A DNA stretch of 64,000 nt from Zygosaccharomyces rouxii (taxonomy: Eukaryota > Ascomycota > Saccharomycetes > Saccharomycetales > Saccharomycetaceae), in contig NC_012996.1 in the NCBI RefSeq assembly GCF_000026365.1, positions 62,001 to 126,000 of the forward strand, given 5' to 3'. Shown in pieces: positions 7,728-18,900 of this stretch (its first letter is position 1; the number at the start of each line of letters is the position of its first letter). The position numbers were made by a program, and so were the translations under genes. The notes under the pieces are model-generated. The model saw nothing but the letters and a program-made list of their open reading frames with translations. It made no database searches and was not told where the DNA came from.

Positions 7728-10070
7728 TTATTTTTTATGATTTTTCAAAAGACTTCTTAAATTGTTCAATGAACTAGATCTTTCATGTAAACTACCCTTT
7801 GATAAACTTCTCTTCAAGGGGAAACTTCCAGTAGATGAAGAAGACCCCACTGGTGTCATACCAAAGGAGAAGTGCTTATTAACCGTTTGATTTTTACCAT
7901 TATGAGCCGGACCATTTGATGGTGAATCCGCGTGAGGCTGTAGTGGGGGTGGAATTCCAGAACTTGAACTAGAACTACCTCTTCTAACCAATGCCGCCTG
8001 CGATGGTTGAGGACTAGGAATTGATGAATTACTCTTTTTACTCAACAGTGAAGAACTTGATCTGTGATGAACAACTTGAGGCCTTTCCAAATGGTGTTTC
8101 CTATCGTGCGAAGGATTTTCATCTGCTGGATACACAGGGGGTAAATCATTGCCTGCAGATTCTGATTTAATTGCTTTTTCATACGATGGAACACTGCTCA
8201 AATTGTCTAATGTCACCTCTTTATTGGGGGATTGTGGTATTTGCAAAATTGATGAACTGGATCTAGATAGGTGTTGAACGCTAGCACCTGAGGTCACCAA
8301 TGGAGCCGGTGGTAACCCCCTAATCCCCGGTTGTTGATCCACTAATGGGGCGGAACCAGATCTTGACATGGGGAGCGCCTGCTGAGCAGGAGAAGTAGCC
8401 GCAGGAACAACAGCAGCATTAGCATTACCATTCGATGCTCCCTCAATTGTAGTTTCTTGTGGATTCTTTGCGGGATTCCCGGGAATAACATTAGAAGTTG
8501 AAGCTGAACGATTACGGCCCTCTTGTCTTTGCAAATGTAGTCTCATCAAGTTATCTTCTAATTCATCCACATTTTGTTGACTGTCTAAAACTTGACCAAT
8601 GGATTGTCCTTCTATTGGTGTTTGAGTCCCTGAACCATGAGGTGTGTCGGGAACGGAAACATCATTCCAAAGCCTATCGTAAATGTGACTTTCATAATTT
8701 GGCGGTGACATTAAATCTGGTACGCTTGAAGGTACTTGCCAATTGTTTATCAAATTTGCCAATTCTAATTCAGATGCAGTTTTGGCAAAAATCACGTCTT
8801 CATCACCTTCTTCATCACCCAATGAAGTACGCCTACTAGATGAACTTGAACCATTACCATTTTCATACTCTGGTCTAAGTGGATTCCTTACAGTCAATGC
8901 AACAAATGGTGAAATAAAAAGTTGTGCCGGCAAAGATGCACGTAATTCTGATACGTGGCCATCTGAATTGATTAAAGATATGACAAACTTAAGCTTGTGT
9001 CTAACCTTAATACTGTTCAATAGAGTACAGTCCTGTGTACATCTGGAAAGACTTGTAGGAACTTGCAAAAAAGTATCGACTTGCCAACGATCTTGAAAAG
9101 TTAATTCTTCCTCTTCAGGATCTCGTGGCCCCCTATTAACATGGCCCAGAGGATCCTTCAACTTTGTTTTACAGACTGTCCTTTCCTGCGTTGCCACATT
9201 ACCAAAACTACCACAGTACTGAGAGTTTTCAATCATGGTAACCTTTATGGGGCCTAACCTCAAACCTTTCATCAATGGAACCACTTCGATATGAATCGGT
9301 GTCAAAGATCCAATGGCAATAGCCTTTGCGGGCACAGAAATTGAATAATCCACTTTATTAGGCCAGGTATTATCCACAGCCATAGTTTCTGATAACTCGA
9401 CAGCATCCGTTGATAAAGTTCTCACCACTCTAATGTGTTTCTTGCAAATCAAATCTGAATAAAACTTATTCCTCTCGATATTTGCTTCCAATTTATAAGT
9501 TATCGATGCATTGGGTAAACCTTCTACACTTTCTACTAATGAACCTGGTAAGATTGCACTAAATGGAAATTCGTAATTGCCCTGGAGTAGGGTATGATGA
9601 TGATGATGGTTATGAGAACCTGACGATGAACCCAATCCGGCTAATGATATCAAAGAGCTTGTCGAAGATTTAGATCTTCTATGCAAATCGGCTAAATTCC
9701 CTGAAGATTTACTGTTGATAGTAGCCCTTTTACCGTAATTATCGTAAAGATTTTCAAAATAACTGTTGATGTTAAGATTGTCCCATGTGTGTTCGTAAAA
9801 CGTCCTTTCATACCTAACGTGCCGCTGTGCAGGTCCCCTAGGACCCTGATATTGAACTGGAACGTTCAGACGTATTTTACCAGTCATTTTTAATGATAGA
9901 TTCTTAATTTGAATTGGTTCTCGTACCGATAATACGACAGTTCCTGATAGCAATACACTGGAGGCCTCATCTGGAGATCCTTTCAAAAGCACCACATCGT
10001 GCTCAGTACCATGTAATCTAACATCGTAGAGAAGTGGCTCTGCCTTATTACTCTTTGCCAAAGGAAACAT
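7728..10070 (-). CDS. ROG3: ROG3/ROD1-type arrestin-related ubiquitin-ligase adaptor
   Basis: 780 residues. The first ~420 form the arrestin N and C lobes (LSGTVVLSV and MTGKIRLNV near the start, RTFYEHTW, IRVVRTLSTD). The rest is a Ser/Asn/Pro-rich tail with Rsp5-binding PY motifs: PPNYE near 455, VPSYE near 628 and PPVYP near 645. The family recruits the Rsp5 ubiquitin ligase to plasma-membrane transporters and receptors for endocytosis, under Snf1 and phosphatase control (known). Serine-rich RSSSS clusters in the tail fit that regulation. Position between PES4 and ATG18 matches YFR022W (ROG3), but one unduplicated copy also represents ROD1. The His run near residue 155 is low complexity. 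Confidence 0.9.
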   Translation of the reverse strand: MFPLAKSNKAEPLLYDVRLHGTEHDVVLLKGSPDEASSVLLSGTVVLSVREPIQIKNLSLKMTGKIRLNVPVQYQGPRGPAQRHVRYERTFYEHTWDNLNINSYFENLYDNYGKRATINSKSSGNLADLHRRSKSSTSSLISLAGLGSSSGSHNHHHHHTLLQGNYEFPFSAILPGSLVESVEGLPNASITYKLEANIERNKFYSDLICKKHIRVVRTLSTDAVELSETMAVDNTWPNKVDYSISVPAKAIAIGSLTPIHIEVVPLMKGLRLGPIKVTMIENSQYCGSFGNVATQERTVCKTKLKDPLGHVNRGPRDPEEEELTFQDRWQVDTFLQVPTSLSRCTQDCTLLNSIKVRHKLKFVISLINSDGHVSELRASLPAQLFISPFVALTVRNPLRPEYENGNGSSSSSRRTSLGDEEGDEDVIFAKTASELELANLINNWQVPSSVPDLMSPPNYESHIYDRLWNDVSVPDTPHGSGTQTPIEGQSIGQVLDSQQNVDELEDNLMRLHLQRQEGRNRSASTSNVIPGNPAKNPQETTIEGASNGNANAAVVPAATSPAQQALPMSRSGSAPLVDQQPGIRGLPPAPLVTSGASVQHLSRSSSSILQIPQSPNKEVTLDNLSSVPSYEKAIKSESAGNDLPPVYPADENPSHDRKHHLERPQVVHHRSSSSLLSKKSNSSIPSPQPSQAALVRRGSSSSSSGIPPPLQPHADSPSNGPAHNGKNQTVNKHFSFGMTPVGSSSSTGSFPLKRSLSKGSLHERSSSLNNLRSLLKNHKK

Positions 10071-10543
10071 TTCGACTCACTGTTATGGTAAATGTGTATA
10101 GCTGCCCCCACTTGTTGGACTTGAACGAAGATGTTGGTGAAGAAGCGACTTGTGGATAATCAATATAAATATCAAATAGCTGATTCGAAAAATTTCCAAA
10201 ACGAAGATTAGATCCCCCCTTGATCGATTCTTTCAAAGGAAGTATATGTACTGAACAAAGATCCTCTGTTTTTATTTGCTTTCGGTATCGTGGTTTAGGA
10301 TAACTTTACTCTTTCCGTCATTTATGGTCCATAAGGCTACTTTACTACTTGGCGAGAATCTTAATTATTTTTATATATATATAAACTAATTGGTAACAAG
10401 TTCGAAGCCCCGGTGACTTTTAAAATACGAAATTGCTGTATCAGATACCGTATCTGATCTGATTTCCTGCAAGGTGCCATTATACCCACTGGATTGCCTT
10501 GCCCTGTAATTGTTTCTATGACAGTAGAGGACAGTCAACTAAA
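10071..10543. other. Intergenic: ROG3 promoter and ATG18 3' region
   Basis: 473 bases. Holds an alternating TA tract (about 10369-10384) that could serve as a TATA element for ROG3, and the inverted repeat at 10440-10458 listed separately. No coding frame. Confidence 0.6.
10440..10458. repeat. Perfect 9-bp inverted repeat upstream of ROG3
   Basis: ATCAGATAC-c-GTATCTGAT, arms of 9 bases around one base. It lies about 370 bases upstream of the ROG3 ATG and about 85 bases past the ATG18 stop. It could be a dimeric transcription-factor site or part of a 3'-end structure. Confidence 0.7.
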
Positions 10544-12184
10544 TCAGGCTAGCATGAGCGAGTACTGCGATAGCAGGAGACAATCGCCGCCTCGTTCAGG
10601 ATCAAGTACGTAGTTGTAGAGATAACCTTCAGAAGTTACTACTCTTATTGGAAGCATTTGAACCGAAGTATTTTCAAAATTTTGCAAATTTTGCTGTTGT
10701 TGATTTAACTGTTGAGCCGGATTTGATTCTTCTTGAGTATGAGGCTGTTGGTGGTATTCAAACAGTTCTGGATACTCTGAAATGTCTACTTCAATCGGTG
10801 TCCCTATTGCCGTTATACTTTTAATTCCATGCCCACTTTCTACTGGCAGTTTCAAACTTGCAAAATGCCTTGAAGGTTCTAATAACGATGATACTTTAAT
10901 GGGGAAGATCTGTCCCAATGTCTTAGCAGCGTGTCTTGATAATCTCTGTGAAGATTTGCGGATCATTCTAGCGACTGTTCTACGTGATGCATCCACATAC
11001 GGTTCTCTTGATCTCTCCAGCGAACTCTGGTCGTCTGCATTGCTGGAAATTTCATCTATGGATTCATTACCACCGCTGCCACCACCACCACCACCAACAC
11101 TGCTATTTGTTTGCGATGCATTGTCAATTACATCTTCTTCTATCGTACTATCATCGCTATCGTGTTTCTCCAAATGAACTTCCGATTGACGCCCATTTGC
11201 CGGCGCAACCTTGAAGATGTGGATTGTCTTACTTGAACAAGTTGCCGCTAAGAATTGGTTGTCCTCACTGAAACACATGGAATGTATTTTTGTTGGATAA
11301 GTTCCCCTACGAAACTGGTTTATTTTAATACCTGTTTCCACGTTGAAAACTCTTATAATTGTACCCTTTTCAGATGCCGTCGCTAGTAATGAACCATCAA
11401 GACTCAATGCTAATGATGCAATTTCACCCTTATGTGCTTCAATGACCATTGTCGGTTGTAGTGTTTTCAAATTAAATAAGATGACATCCCCATTCTTGAT
11501 AACATTACCGCTACCACTTTTCTTGTTTTGAGGATCAGATTGTAATTCTTCTTGAATAGGTATATCACCACTCGATGGATCTAATCCATCTTCAGCAGGG
11601 CCAGTGCTACTATCAAATTGATGTTGATGTTGATGCTGTAGTTGTGGTATACTACCGCTCGTACTAGTAACATTTATATTGTTGGTCGTAGCATTGGTCT
11701 TTATCTCAGAATTAATCACTTTAGGTGGTGATGGATAAACCAAGTAGCAGTTTTCTAACGAGGGCGACATTGCCATTATTCCCCTTGTATTCGGATTCGT
11801 ATCTATAGTGTGTAATAACCGCATATTGCTAATATCATAGATGTAAATCTGTTCTTGCAAAAGAACCACTAACCTTGATTTATTCATCTTTACTGAAAGA
11901 ATTGACGTGGGGAAGGTCACTTCACAGATTATGGAGTGTTTCTTCGTATTGATGATTCTGAGCCTTCTTGGGGACATAGATGGCTGATCACCAATACCAA
12001 CCACTGCTAATAATGATGTGGAAAAAAGCATTTCCACAACTGCATAACTACCAGATTCTTCAGAATAAAACTTACCAAAGGGATCACAATTAAAGATTTT
12101 AAATCCTTGAGATGTTCCTAACGATATGCATGTACCAGTCTGATTGAAATTTATAAAATTGATAAAGGGCAACGTATCTGGCAT
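10544..12184 (-). CDS. ATG18: ATG18, PI(3)P/PI(3,5)P2-binding PROPPIN
   Basis: 546 residues from the ATG at 12184 (start MPDTLPFINFINFNQ); the open frame continues 19 codons upstream without an ATG. The WD-repeat propeller is clear: FINFNQTGTCISLGTS, RRLRIINTKKHSIICEVTFPTSILSVKMN, and the phosphoinositide-binding FRRG near residue 290 (NQFRRGTYPTK). Two low-complexity inserts occur: a His/Gln stretch near 185-200 and a Gly-rich acidic loop near 370. The C-terminal end (SEGYLYNYVLDPERGGDCLLLSQYS) matches the family closely. Atg18 works with Atg2 in autophagosome growth and in vacuole fission and Fab1 regulation (known). FAB1, which makes its ligand PI(3,5)P2, lies next along the chromosome, as in S. 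cerevisiae. Confidence 0.95.
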   Translation of the reverse strand: MPDTLPFINFINFNQTGTCISLGTSQGFKIFNCDPFGKFYSEESGSYAVVEMLFSTSLLAVVGIGDQPSMSPRRLRIINTKKHSIICEVTFPTSILSVKMNKSRLVVLLQEQIYIYDISNMRLLHTIDTNPNTRGIMAMSPSLENCYLVYPSPPKVINSEIKTNATTNNINVTSTSGSIPQLQHQHQHQFDSSTGPAEDGLDPSSGDIPIQEELQSDPQNKKSGSGNVIKNGDVILFNLKTLQPTMVIEAHKGEIASLALSLDGSLLATASEKGTIIRVFNVETGIKINQFRRGTYPTKIHSMCFSEDNQFLAATCSSKTIHIFKVAPANGRQSEVHLEKHDSDDSTIEEDVIDNASQTNSSVGGGGGGSGGNESIDEISSNADDQSSLERSREPYVDASRRTVARMIRKSSQRLSRHAAKTLGQIFPIKVSSLLEPSRHFASLKLPVESGHGIKSITAIGTPIEVDISEYPELFEYHQQPHTQEESNPAQQLNQQQQNLQNFENTSVQMLPIRVVTSEGYLYNYVLDPERGGDCLLLSQYSLMLA

Positions 12185-12704
12185 CTTGTCCGTATATTGT
12201 AACACCAATAACTCCCCCCTGAGCCTTCTAATTGACAACACAACCTTACCTTTTTGTCGAAGTCTTAAGATTTGCTTTGTTATTACCGAGATGCCGTTGT
12301 TGGGTTAAGTTTCTAAAGAATCCAGTTAAAGGACGCTTGCTAACTTGAAGTTTATACGACAAAATTCAACCGCCAATAAGCCAGTGTAGTTAAAGTTGAT
12401 ATCCTATACTTAGACTGTATTCCTAAACTCTTCCCCAGCTCGAAGTTGACCAAGGATGAAACTTGTTTATTGGTACACTTACTACATAAACCGAATGCTA
12501 AACCCCAGATGCCTTCCTTTCGGAGTTTTTTGAACTCTTGACAAGTTCAAAATCCTACGAATACTTTTAATTCACCAAATATTAATTAGATTAAATGGTA
12601 TGTGCATACTATAAACGCTCCAATACTCAGTTTTAGAATCCTTTTTGAACGGAAAACCATAAGTTATATTACTGTGAACATCCATTCCTTATCCCGAGAA
12701 AGTC
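12185..12704. other. Intergenic: ATG18 promoter to tRNA-Ser
   Basis: 520 bases, no coding frame and no recognised repeat. A TTTCGGAG at about 12518 looks faintly like a centromere CDEIII core but lacks the AT-rich flank and CDEI. Confidence 0.5.
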
Positions 12705-12805
12705 GTCCCGGTGGCCGAGTGGTTAAGGCGATGCCCTGCTATTAATCTATGATAGCAATTAGGCATTGGGCTATGCCTTCGCAGGTTCGAATCCTGTCCG
12801 TGACG
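12705..12805 (+). tRNA. tRNA-Ser (anticodon GCT), with 19-base intron
   Basis: Class II tRNA with the GGCCGAGTGGTTAAGGC D arm, a long variable arm (TGGGCTATGCCTTC region) and T arm GCAGG-TTCGAAT-CCTGT. Anticodon stem ATGCC/GGCAT; the loop reads CTGCTA, then an intron at 12742-12760 in the canonical 37/38 position. Intron bases ATAGCA can pair with the anticodon, as usual for spliced yeast tRNAs. The acceptor stem GTCCCGG/CCGTGAC has one C-T mismatch. Discriminator G. Decodes AGY. Confidence 0.92.
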
Positions 12806-12956
12806 CTACTTTGTTTTTTCCTTTTTAAATAAAAGACTTTTACTATTGATGAAGAAATATTGATCTTTGTTTTTCTCTTTAAAAATCGTAACTTCATTAT
12901 GATATGTATGGTGTATGTATCTGACCCTCCCAAAATTAATTCAGATAAATGACATT

Positions 12957-15900
12957 CTATGCATTTTCCTGGTACCATGGATCTGGAACCATAAGAATAT
13001 ATCTCTCCATGGCTTCCCTAAATCTACTCTTGTACTGTTTAGGCGTAACTACAGTAGGTTTCTTGATACTATTACCACCGACTATACTTTTTTCTTTAAC
13101 CCAATTTTCCAATTTTTTATCCCAAGTGAAAGTTCTGATAAAATCAACAATCCCCACGGTTAATGTGTGACCATTGTTATCTATACCGACAACTAGCGAG
13201 TAATCCATCACATTAATTTTAGCCAGAAACAGAGTATCATTCCACAACGAAGCTCTCAAAAGCTTTTTATCATATTCTCTAACGTGGATTGGCGACTCGT
13301 AGATGTATTCTACCATGTTTTCATCTAGTAAAACCTGATTTTCCTTACCAGTTTGTTCAACATGCCTATTGCGCATGGATCCTTTCAAATCAAAGATACG
13401 TGATGGGTTTTTCTCATAAAATAAATTTTCCATGATTATAACATCCATCTTATAATTTTTTGAACCTGAAATGGAACTCTTTACTTGGATTTGGTAGAAT
13501 CCAAATGCCTTAGCCAATGCAGTAGGCAAATCGTGGAACATTGCTTGGGCCATGTATTCGAAATAACTAGGGGCAAACTTAATGAATGCGTCTAATTCAG
13601 CATGTGATAATTCCTTAACGATGAATCGATCATCTAATGTCTTTAAGAACCCACTACCGCTCTTACCACCACTTGAATCCCATTTCACACATCTTGACAA
13701 ACTCTGGACAAATTGCTCATTACAACCACAAATTCTTCTAAAGGCATCGAAATGTTCTGCGAAGAAGATCTTACAGGACATAACACTCAACGAATCTTCA
13801 AATTGGTATCTCAAATGAACGGCAGTTTTCTTCGTCATAATAGCCTCAAGAATCTCATTCTCATCTCGTGGCAATTGTTGAAGGTTCGGCGGTTGAGTTT
13901 GGGCATCATCTGGTGTCACAGAGGAAAAGCGCTCTTTAGAGGGATGTATTTGGGAGGTATTCCTATAAGTATCGTCAGATTTTTGAGATTCCATTTCCGA
14001 GAAAGAAACATCTGGTGTTTGACTATTTTCAGGAGGAGCAACGTTTATGGGCTGTTGACTGTCTAGCTTGGCCATCTTCTGTTTATAATCAGAAGTGCTT
14101 AGACAAAATGCGATCAAAGAACTTGGTTCATCTTCTCTTATGATCACATCACTATCAACAAAAATATGTTCTGTAGGATGAGTTGGATAATTCAATGGCT
14201 TCCACAATGAAGCAGACCTATCAGCCCAGAAATTGGTCAATGCCTTCATCAACAGAGACTTTTCCGGCTGAGTGCTGACTTCGTCTTTATTAGCATTAGC
14301 TATGGTCAAAGCAGGGGGTGCCGCTGCTGCTGTTATCCCCTCTTTACCACCATTTAAAATTGCATTGCTTGTAAGCTCTGGATCAATCCGCTCCTTCTTA
14401 CCGCTGTCACCTTTGTGGAAAACACTTTCACCCCATTGATAAATAGAATTTTCTAATTGGCTTTCTAACTTCTGGTCAAACTGAGTTTGAGTTGAAGCCT
14501 TCGATGAATTTTTATCATGTGATTCGTTTTTACTCTTGGTTAATCCTTCCCTGTTTGAGCGCTTGTTCTGATCATGAAGTGGTTCATCGACTGCATCCTT
14601 TACATTTTTATAGATTTCCACAATGGGTGTAGATTGATGCAGACGAGAGGCCTGGTACTTATTTCTGTTGAGCTGAACTCTCTCCTTCTCCCTTTGCAGT
14701 TCAAATTCTTTGGATAATGCATCAAAATGCATCTGATCAAAGAAATTGGCCAATTCGCCAACTTTGGTCTTAGTTCTATGTTCCCTGGTGAGAAAGGAAT
14801 CACCACTGAGACTACTGTTGAGACTTGAGCGTCGAAGATCGTTGTTATTTATTCCAGCACTGTTTATGGAAGAAGTCTTTCTTAGACTAGGACGAGTGAA
14901 TCTGTTTGCATGAGAACCTGTGCTATCATTAGAATCCAATCGCCTCGAATTGGGAAGAGAAAAAGAAGAATCATTCTTAGTTTTCCCAGAATCTTCAGGA
15001 TCGTTTGTCGTTGTTTGAGTACCGTTAAAAGCAGATAAGTTCGTCTTATCCTTTTCAAAATTTTTCTCCTTCTCATTTTGACTTCCATGGAAGTCCTCCA
15101 TTTCAAACGATTTGTCATGATCTTTAGAATGCTGTGATTTCGTCTCCTGTGTCTTGTTGAAATCTGTAAATAATTTCTTCAGTTGATTAGATGTAATACG
15201 AGTGATATCATTTTCTGATGGTAAGAACTTCTTACCAAATTCAGTGAACTCGGTATCCCAACTGACCACTTTTTCATGAAGAGCCTTAATTATGACATTC
15301 AATTTTATGTGTTGATCACCTGGGCTATCTTGGTATAATGTTTCCAATTCTTCAAGGACCGCTTTCTTCTCATCATCTACTCGTTCTTTCAGCTCCTCCA
15401 ACTTGTCCTGACCAGCTAATAATTTATCCCCATCCATACTGTCAAGTTTAACCCGAGTCAAACGAGTAGAGACACTGTCATAAAAACTATTGATCTTGTC
15501 TAAGATTTGGTAATAAAGCTCAACTTTCATTTTGATATCCTTGTAGGGAGCCCATATGATCCTTCTTTGTGGAGTTATCAACTCATGAACCTCAAGATCT
15601 GAATACTCCATACGAGCAACCAAATCATTGTAGCCAAAGTACTTTACGTGCTCCTTTGTAAAATCATGAGTACAGTTACCAATTCCTGTAACACCCTTAT
15701 TATTACTCCAAAACATCACTTCCAAATATTTTCCAAAAGAATAATTCCAAGTCTTCTCACTCATTTGCAATATTGGTGTCGAAGTCCCACACTTCTTACA
15801 ATAACTCCAAGTCAAAATTATATCCTTTAACTTCGGCAATCTGGTTTGGAATTTTTCTATCAGGACATCTACCTTACCAGAACCGTGCACATAGCTTCGA

Positions 15901-18900
15901 TAGTGATCAATTAACAAACCACCACAACCTTGTCGGCACGGATAAGAAGCAGTAGCAATGACATTTTCGATAAACTGTCCAACTGATATGTCGCTATCCC
16001 AGAAGTAGTCAATTGTAACTAATTGTGGGCCAATACATGGAGTTGCCGTCTTGGTGGATACCATGGAGTAAAGTACCGTAATGCATTGGTGAGAGCCAGT
16101 TCCTAAAAGATTGTGAGATTGCGCATAAGAAAGTTCCCAATGTCTGCTTCTCTTCTGAAACTGCAATTCCAAGGCTTTAATCTCCTTTTCATGTAAGAAT
16201 CTAATTAAATATTTCAAATCCCGCTGTGTCAATTTCGAGGCAAGTCCTAAAGCCTTAATCCTTGGATCATCTTCTGTGTTGTCCTTTTGCAATAATAATT
16301 CATGTCGCCTTCTTTTATCTAAGAGCTCTTGTTCTAATTCACGAGCTCTTTGTAATAAAAATGGTACCGGAAATTCCACCGTAGGTGAAATAGTAAGAAT
16401 TCTGCTATTGAATTTTGCCAAAAAATCTGCAAAATATCCGGTATATTCTAATTCCTCCTTACGCTTCCTTTCATTGATATAATATGTTGGCGGTAACTGT
16501 AAGAAGTTATCATTGAAGAAAGAACTTTCCAATTTGAGCGAGAACAAGACATAAACCATAAACTCTGTGACATCTTTCACTTTTCTTAAAACTTCTTGAG
16601 AGTCCCCTCTTAACAATATTGTGCCACCGAAAGAAGGGTTACAACCACGGAGAAAAGTGTAAGTCTTACTGACATTTCCATAAATGTAAGTTTTCACTTC
16701 AAATTCCTCACATTCACCCATCTTGACGTTGGCGGCAAGCTTGTCAACAGATATAGCGATATCTGCTTCCGTGAGCTTAGAAATTCGTTCCATAACTTGA
16801 GGTTTGACATTGAATTGCACGACTACTCCAACCTTGTTTAGCAATTCTAAAGCATAGCCACTAACATTGGCACCCACAAATACGATATCAGGACTTAGAG
16901 ATACCAACCTTGAAACGAGTTTATCCAAATATTCCTGCTCTTGAGCGAATACAGTTTCAATGCTCAAAAAGTGATTTTCATTTCTCTGATACTCAAGAGG
17001 AAACATAATCAACAGAATACGAGGATTTTCCAAACGTCTCGGCATAGTTTTACAGGGCAAGGCCTTTGAAAAAACAATACCATTGATGTATTCTGAAGAA
17101 GAAATACCGCCACCAGTAACCCTTTTTATCTTCACGCAATTTTGGCGGAAATCCAGTGTATTTGAATCTCGAGCACTTAAATCAATGTCTTGCACTTTAC
17201 GTAAGAAGTCCTTCAACAACGGAGTCCAAAATTCAGTAGTTTCAAAATTTTGGTCATGCATCACTTGTTCTAACAAGGCCTCCATGTGCAATCTAGCCAC
17301 TTGATTCAATTCATTTTTTTTCTCCTTAGGAACCTTCAATCCTGCCATGCTGCTAATTCTTCTCCATTGACCTGCGTTGCCCAATTTATTCTTAGGTTTC
17401 GCCAATATGGAGCTGCCACCACTACCACCGTTTTGAGAACCAAAGGCATTATCCTCATCTACCACAGACACCAAGTTAGGAGTACTATGGGTGAGAACGT
17501 TTAAGCCCTTATAAATAGAATCTGAATCCTTATTATTCGGCCTACTCTTACTCTTTCTTCTGAACCTCATACGCTGTAAAGAAGCCTCTGCCCTTTGTAA
17601 AGATTTAGTTGAATTTCTCATAGATCTTATTGGATTTTTGGAATGAAATGGATCATTCAAAGAAGAATATATTGACATGGATGCTTCATCCTCCGAAGTG
17701 TCATCGTCCTGCAATGAGACACTACTACCTGTTTCTTCTTGTTCGTTCTGTACATGGTTCAACCAATTGACATCTCTTTTTGTAGACCCACTAGATGGCC
17801 TTCTTGCATTTTTCATGTAGTTAAACTCAAATTTAAAATTTTTACTCCCCAAATTACCAATGATGCTATCTGCGCTCCCACTTGAACTAGGTTTATCTAA
17901 GGAATGTCTGCTACTATTGACATAGTTGAACACAGACCTCCTCAAAGAGTTTTTCACATTTTTGTTAGCTGAACGTCCAGGTAATTGCGATGATGATCCA
18001 TATTGCAAATCATAAGGTGTTAACATATCCACATCTTTAATTGTATATCTATCCTTTCCAGTACTACCTGCACTTTCCATATGTTGGTTATCCAACGTGT
18101 TTTCATTACGATGTGAAGGGAATGAAATCTCTAGGGACTCTCCCTGTCTAGTAGCAGGAATCGCCATCTTAGGTGGTGGCGGTGGTGTCGATACAAATAA
18201 TTTAGTGTCTTCAGCCGTAGTTACAATACTTTTAACATCCTCATCATTCATCATAAACAAATCCGTCTGCTTCATCAATGGATTATGATTCGCTAGTCCT
18301 AACCCTGGCGAAGGTGGGACCGAATCACCACTCCATCTATCAGGACTGGCCTCTTGAACAGCAGAATTATAATCGTTATGAGGACTATTTTGTTCTCCAT
18401 ATGAATCTTCATCACTGGAATCCTCATAGTTGTCAGCATGTTGATAACAATTTTTACAAACTCTCATCCTTTTATCGTAACCAAACCGTTCACCAGAAAT
18501 CAGTAATGTACATCCACTGCAAAATATTTGACCACATATTCTACAATGGTGTCTTCTTCTAAACGTAGTAAAAGCTTTACCACAGGTAAAACATTCCTTA
18601 GCACTGTCATCTTTCATCCAGTATTGTTTCGATAAAATACCCTTTGTAGGATTTTCGTTTTTCTTTTGATTATTATAGAACCCAAATAAAAAGCTTTTGG
18701 TCATCGATGATGATACACTCTTGGACGATGAAGCATCGTCGTTGTCACCATAGTGCTGTTTAGCTCCAGTGACAGGATTTCTAATGGGAACTGCCGTCAC
18801 CGTCGATTTCGATTCATAAATACTCGATCTTTTGAAATTAGCATCATTATTAATGGAAAACGTCAATGATCTGCCATTTATACCTCTATCACTCTTGGAT

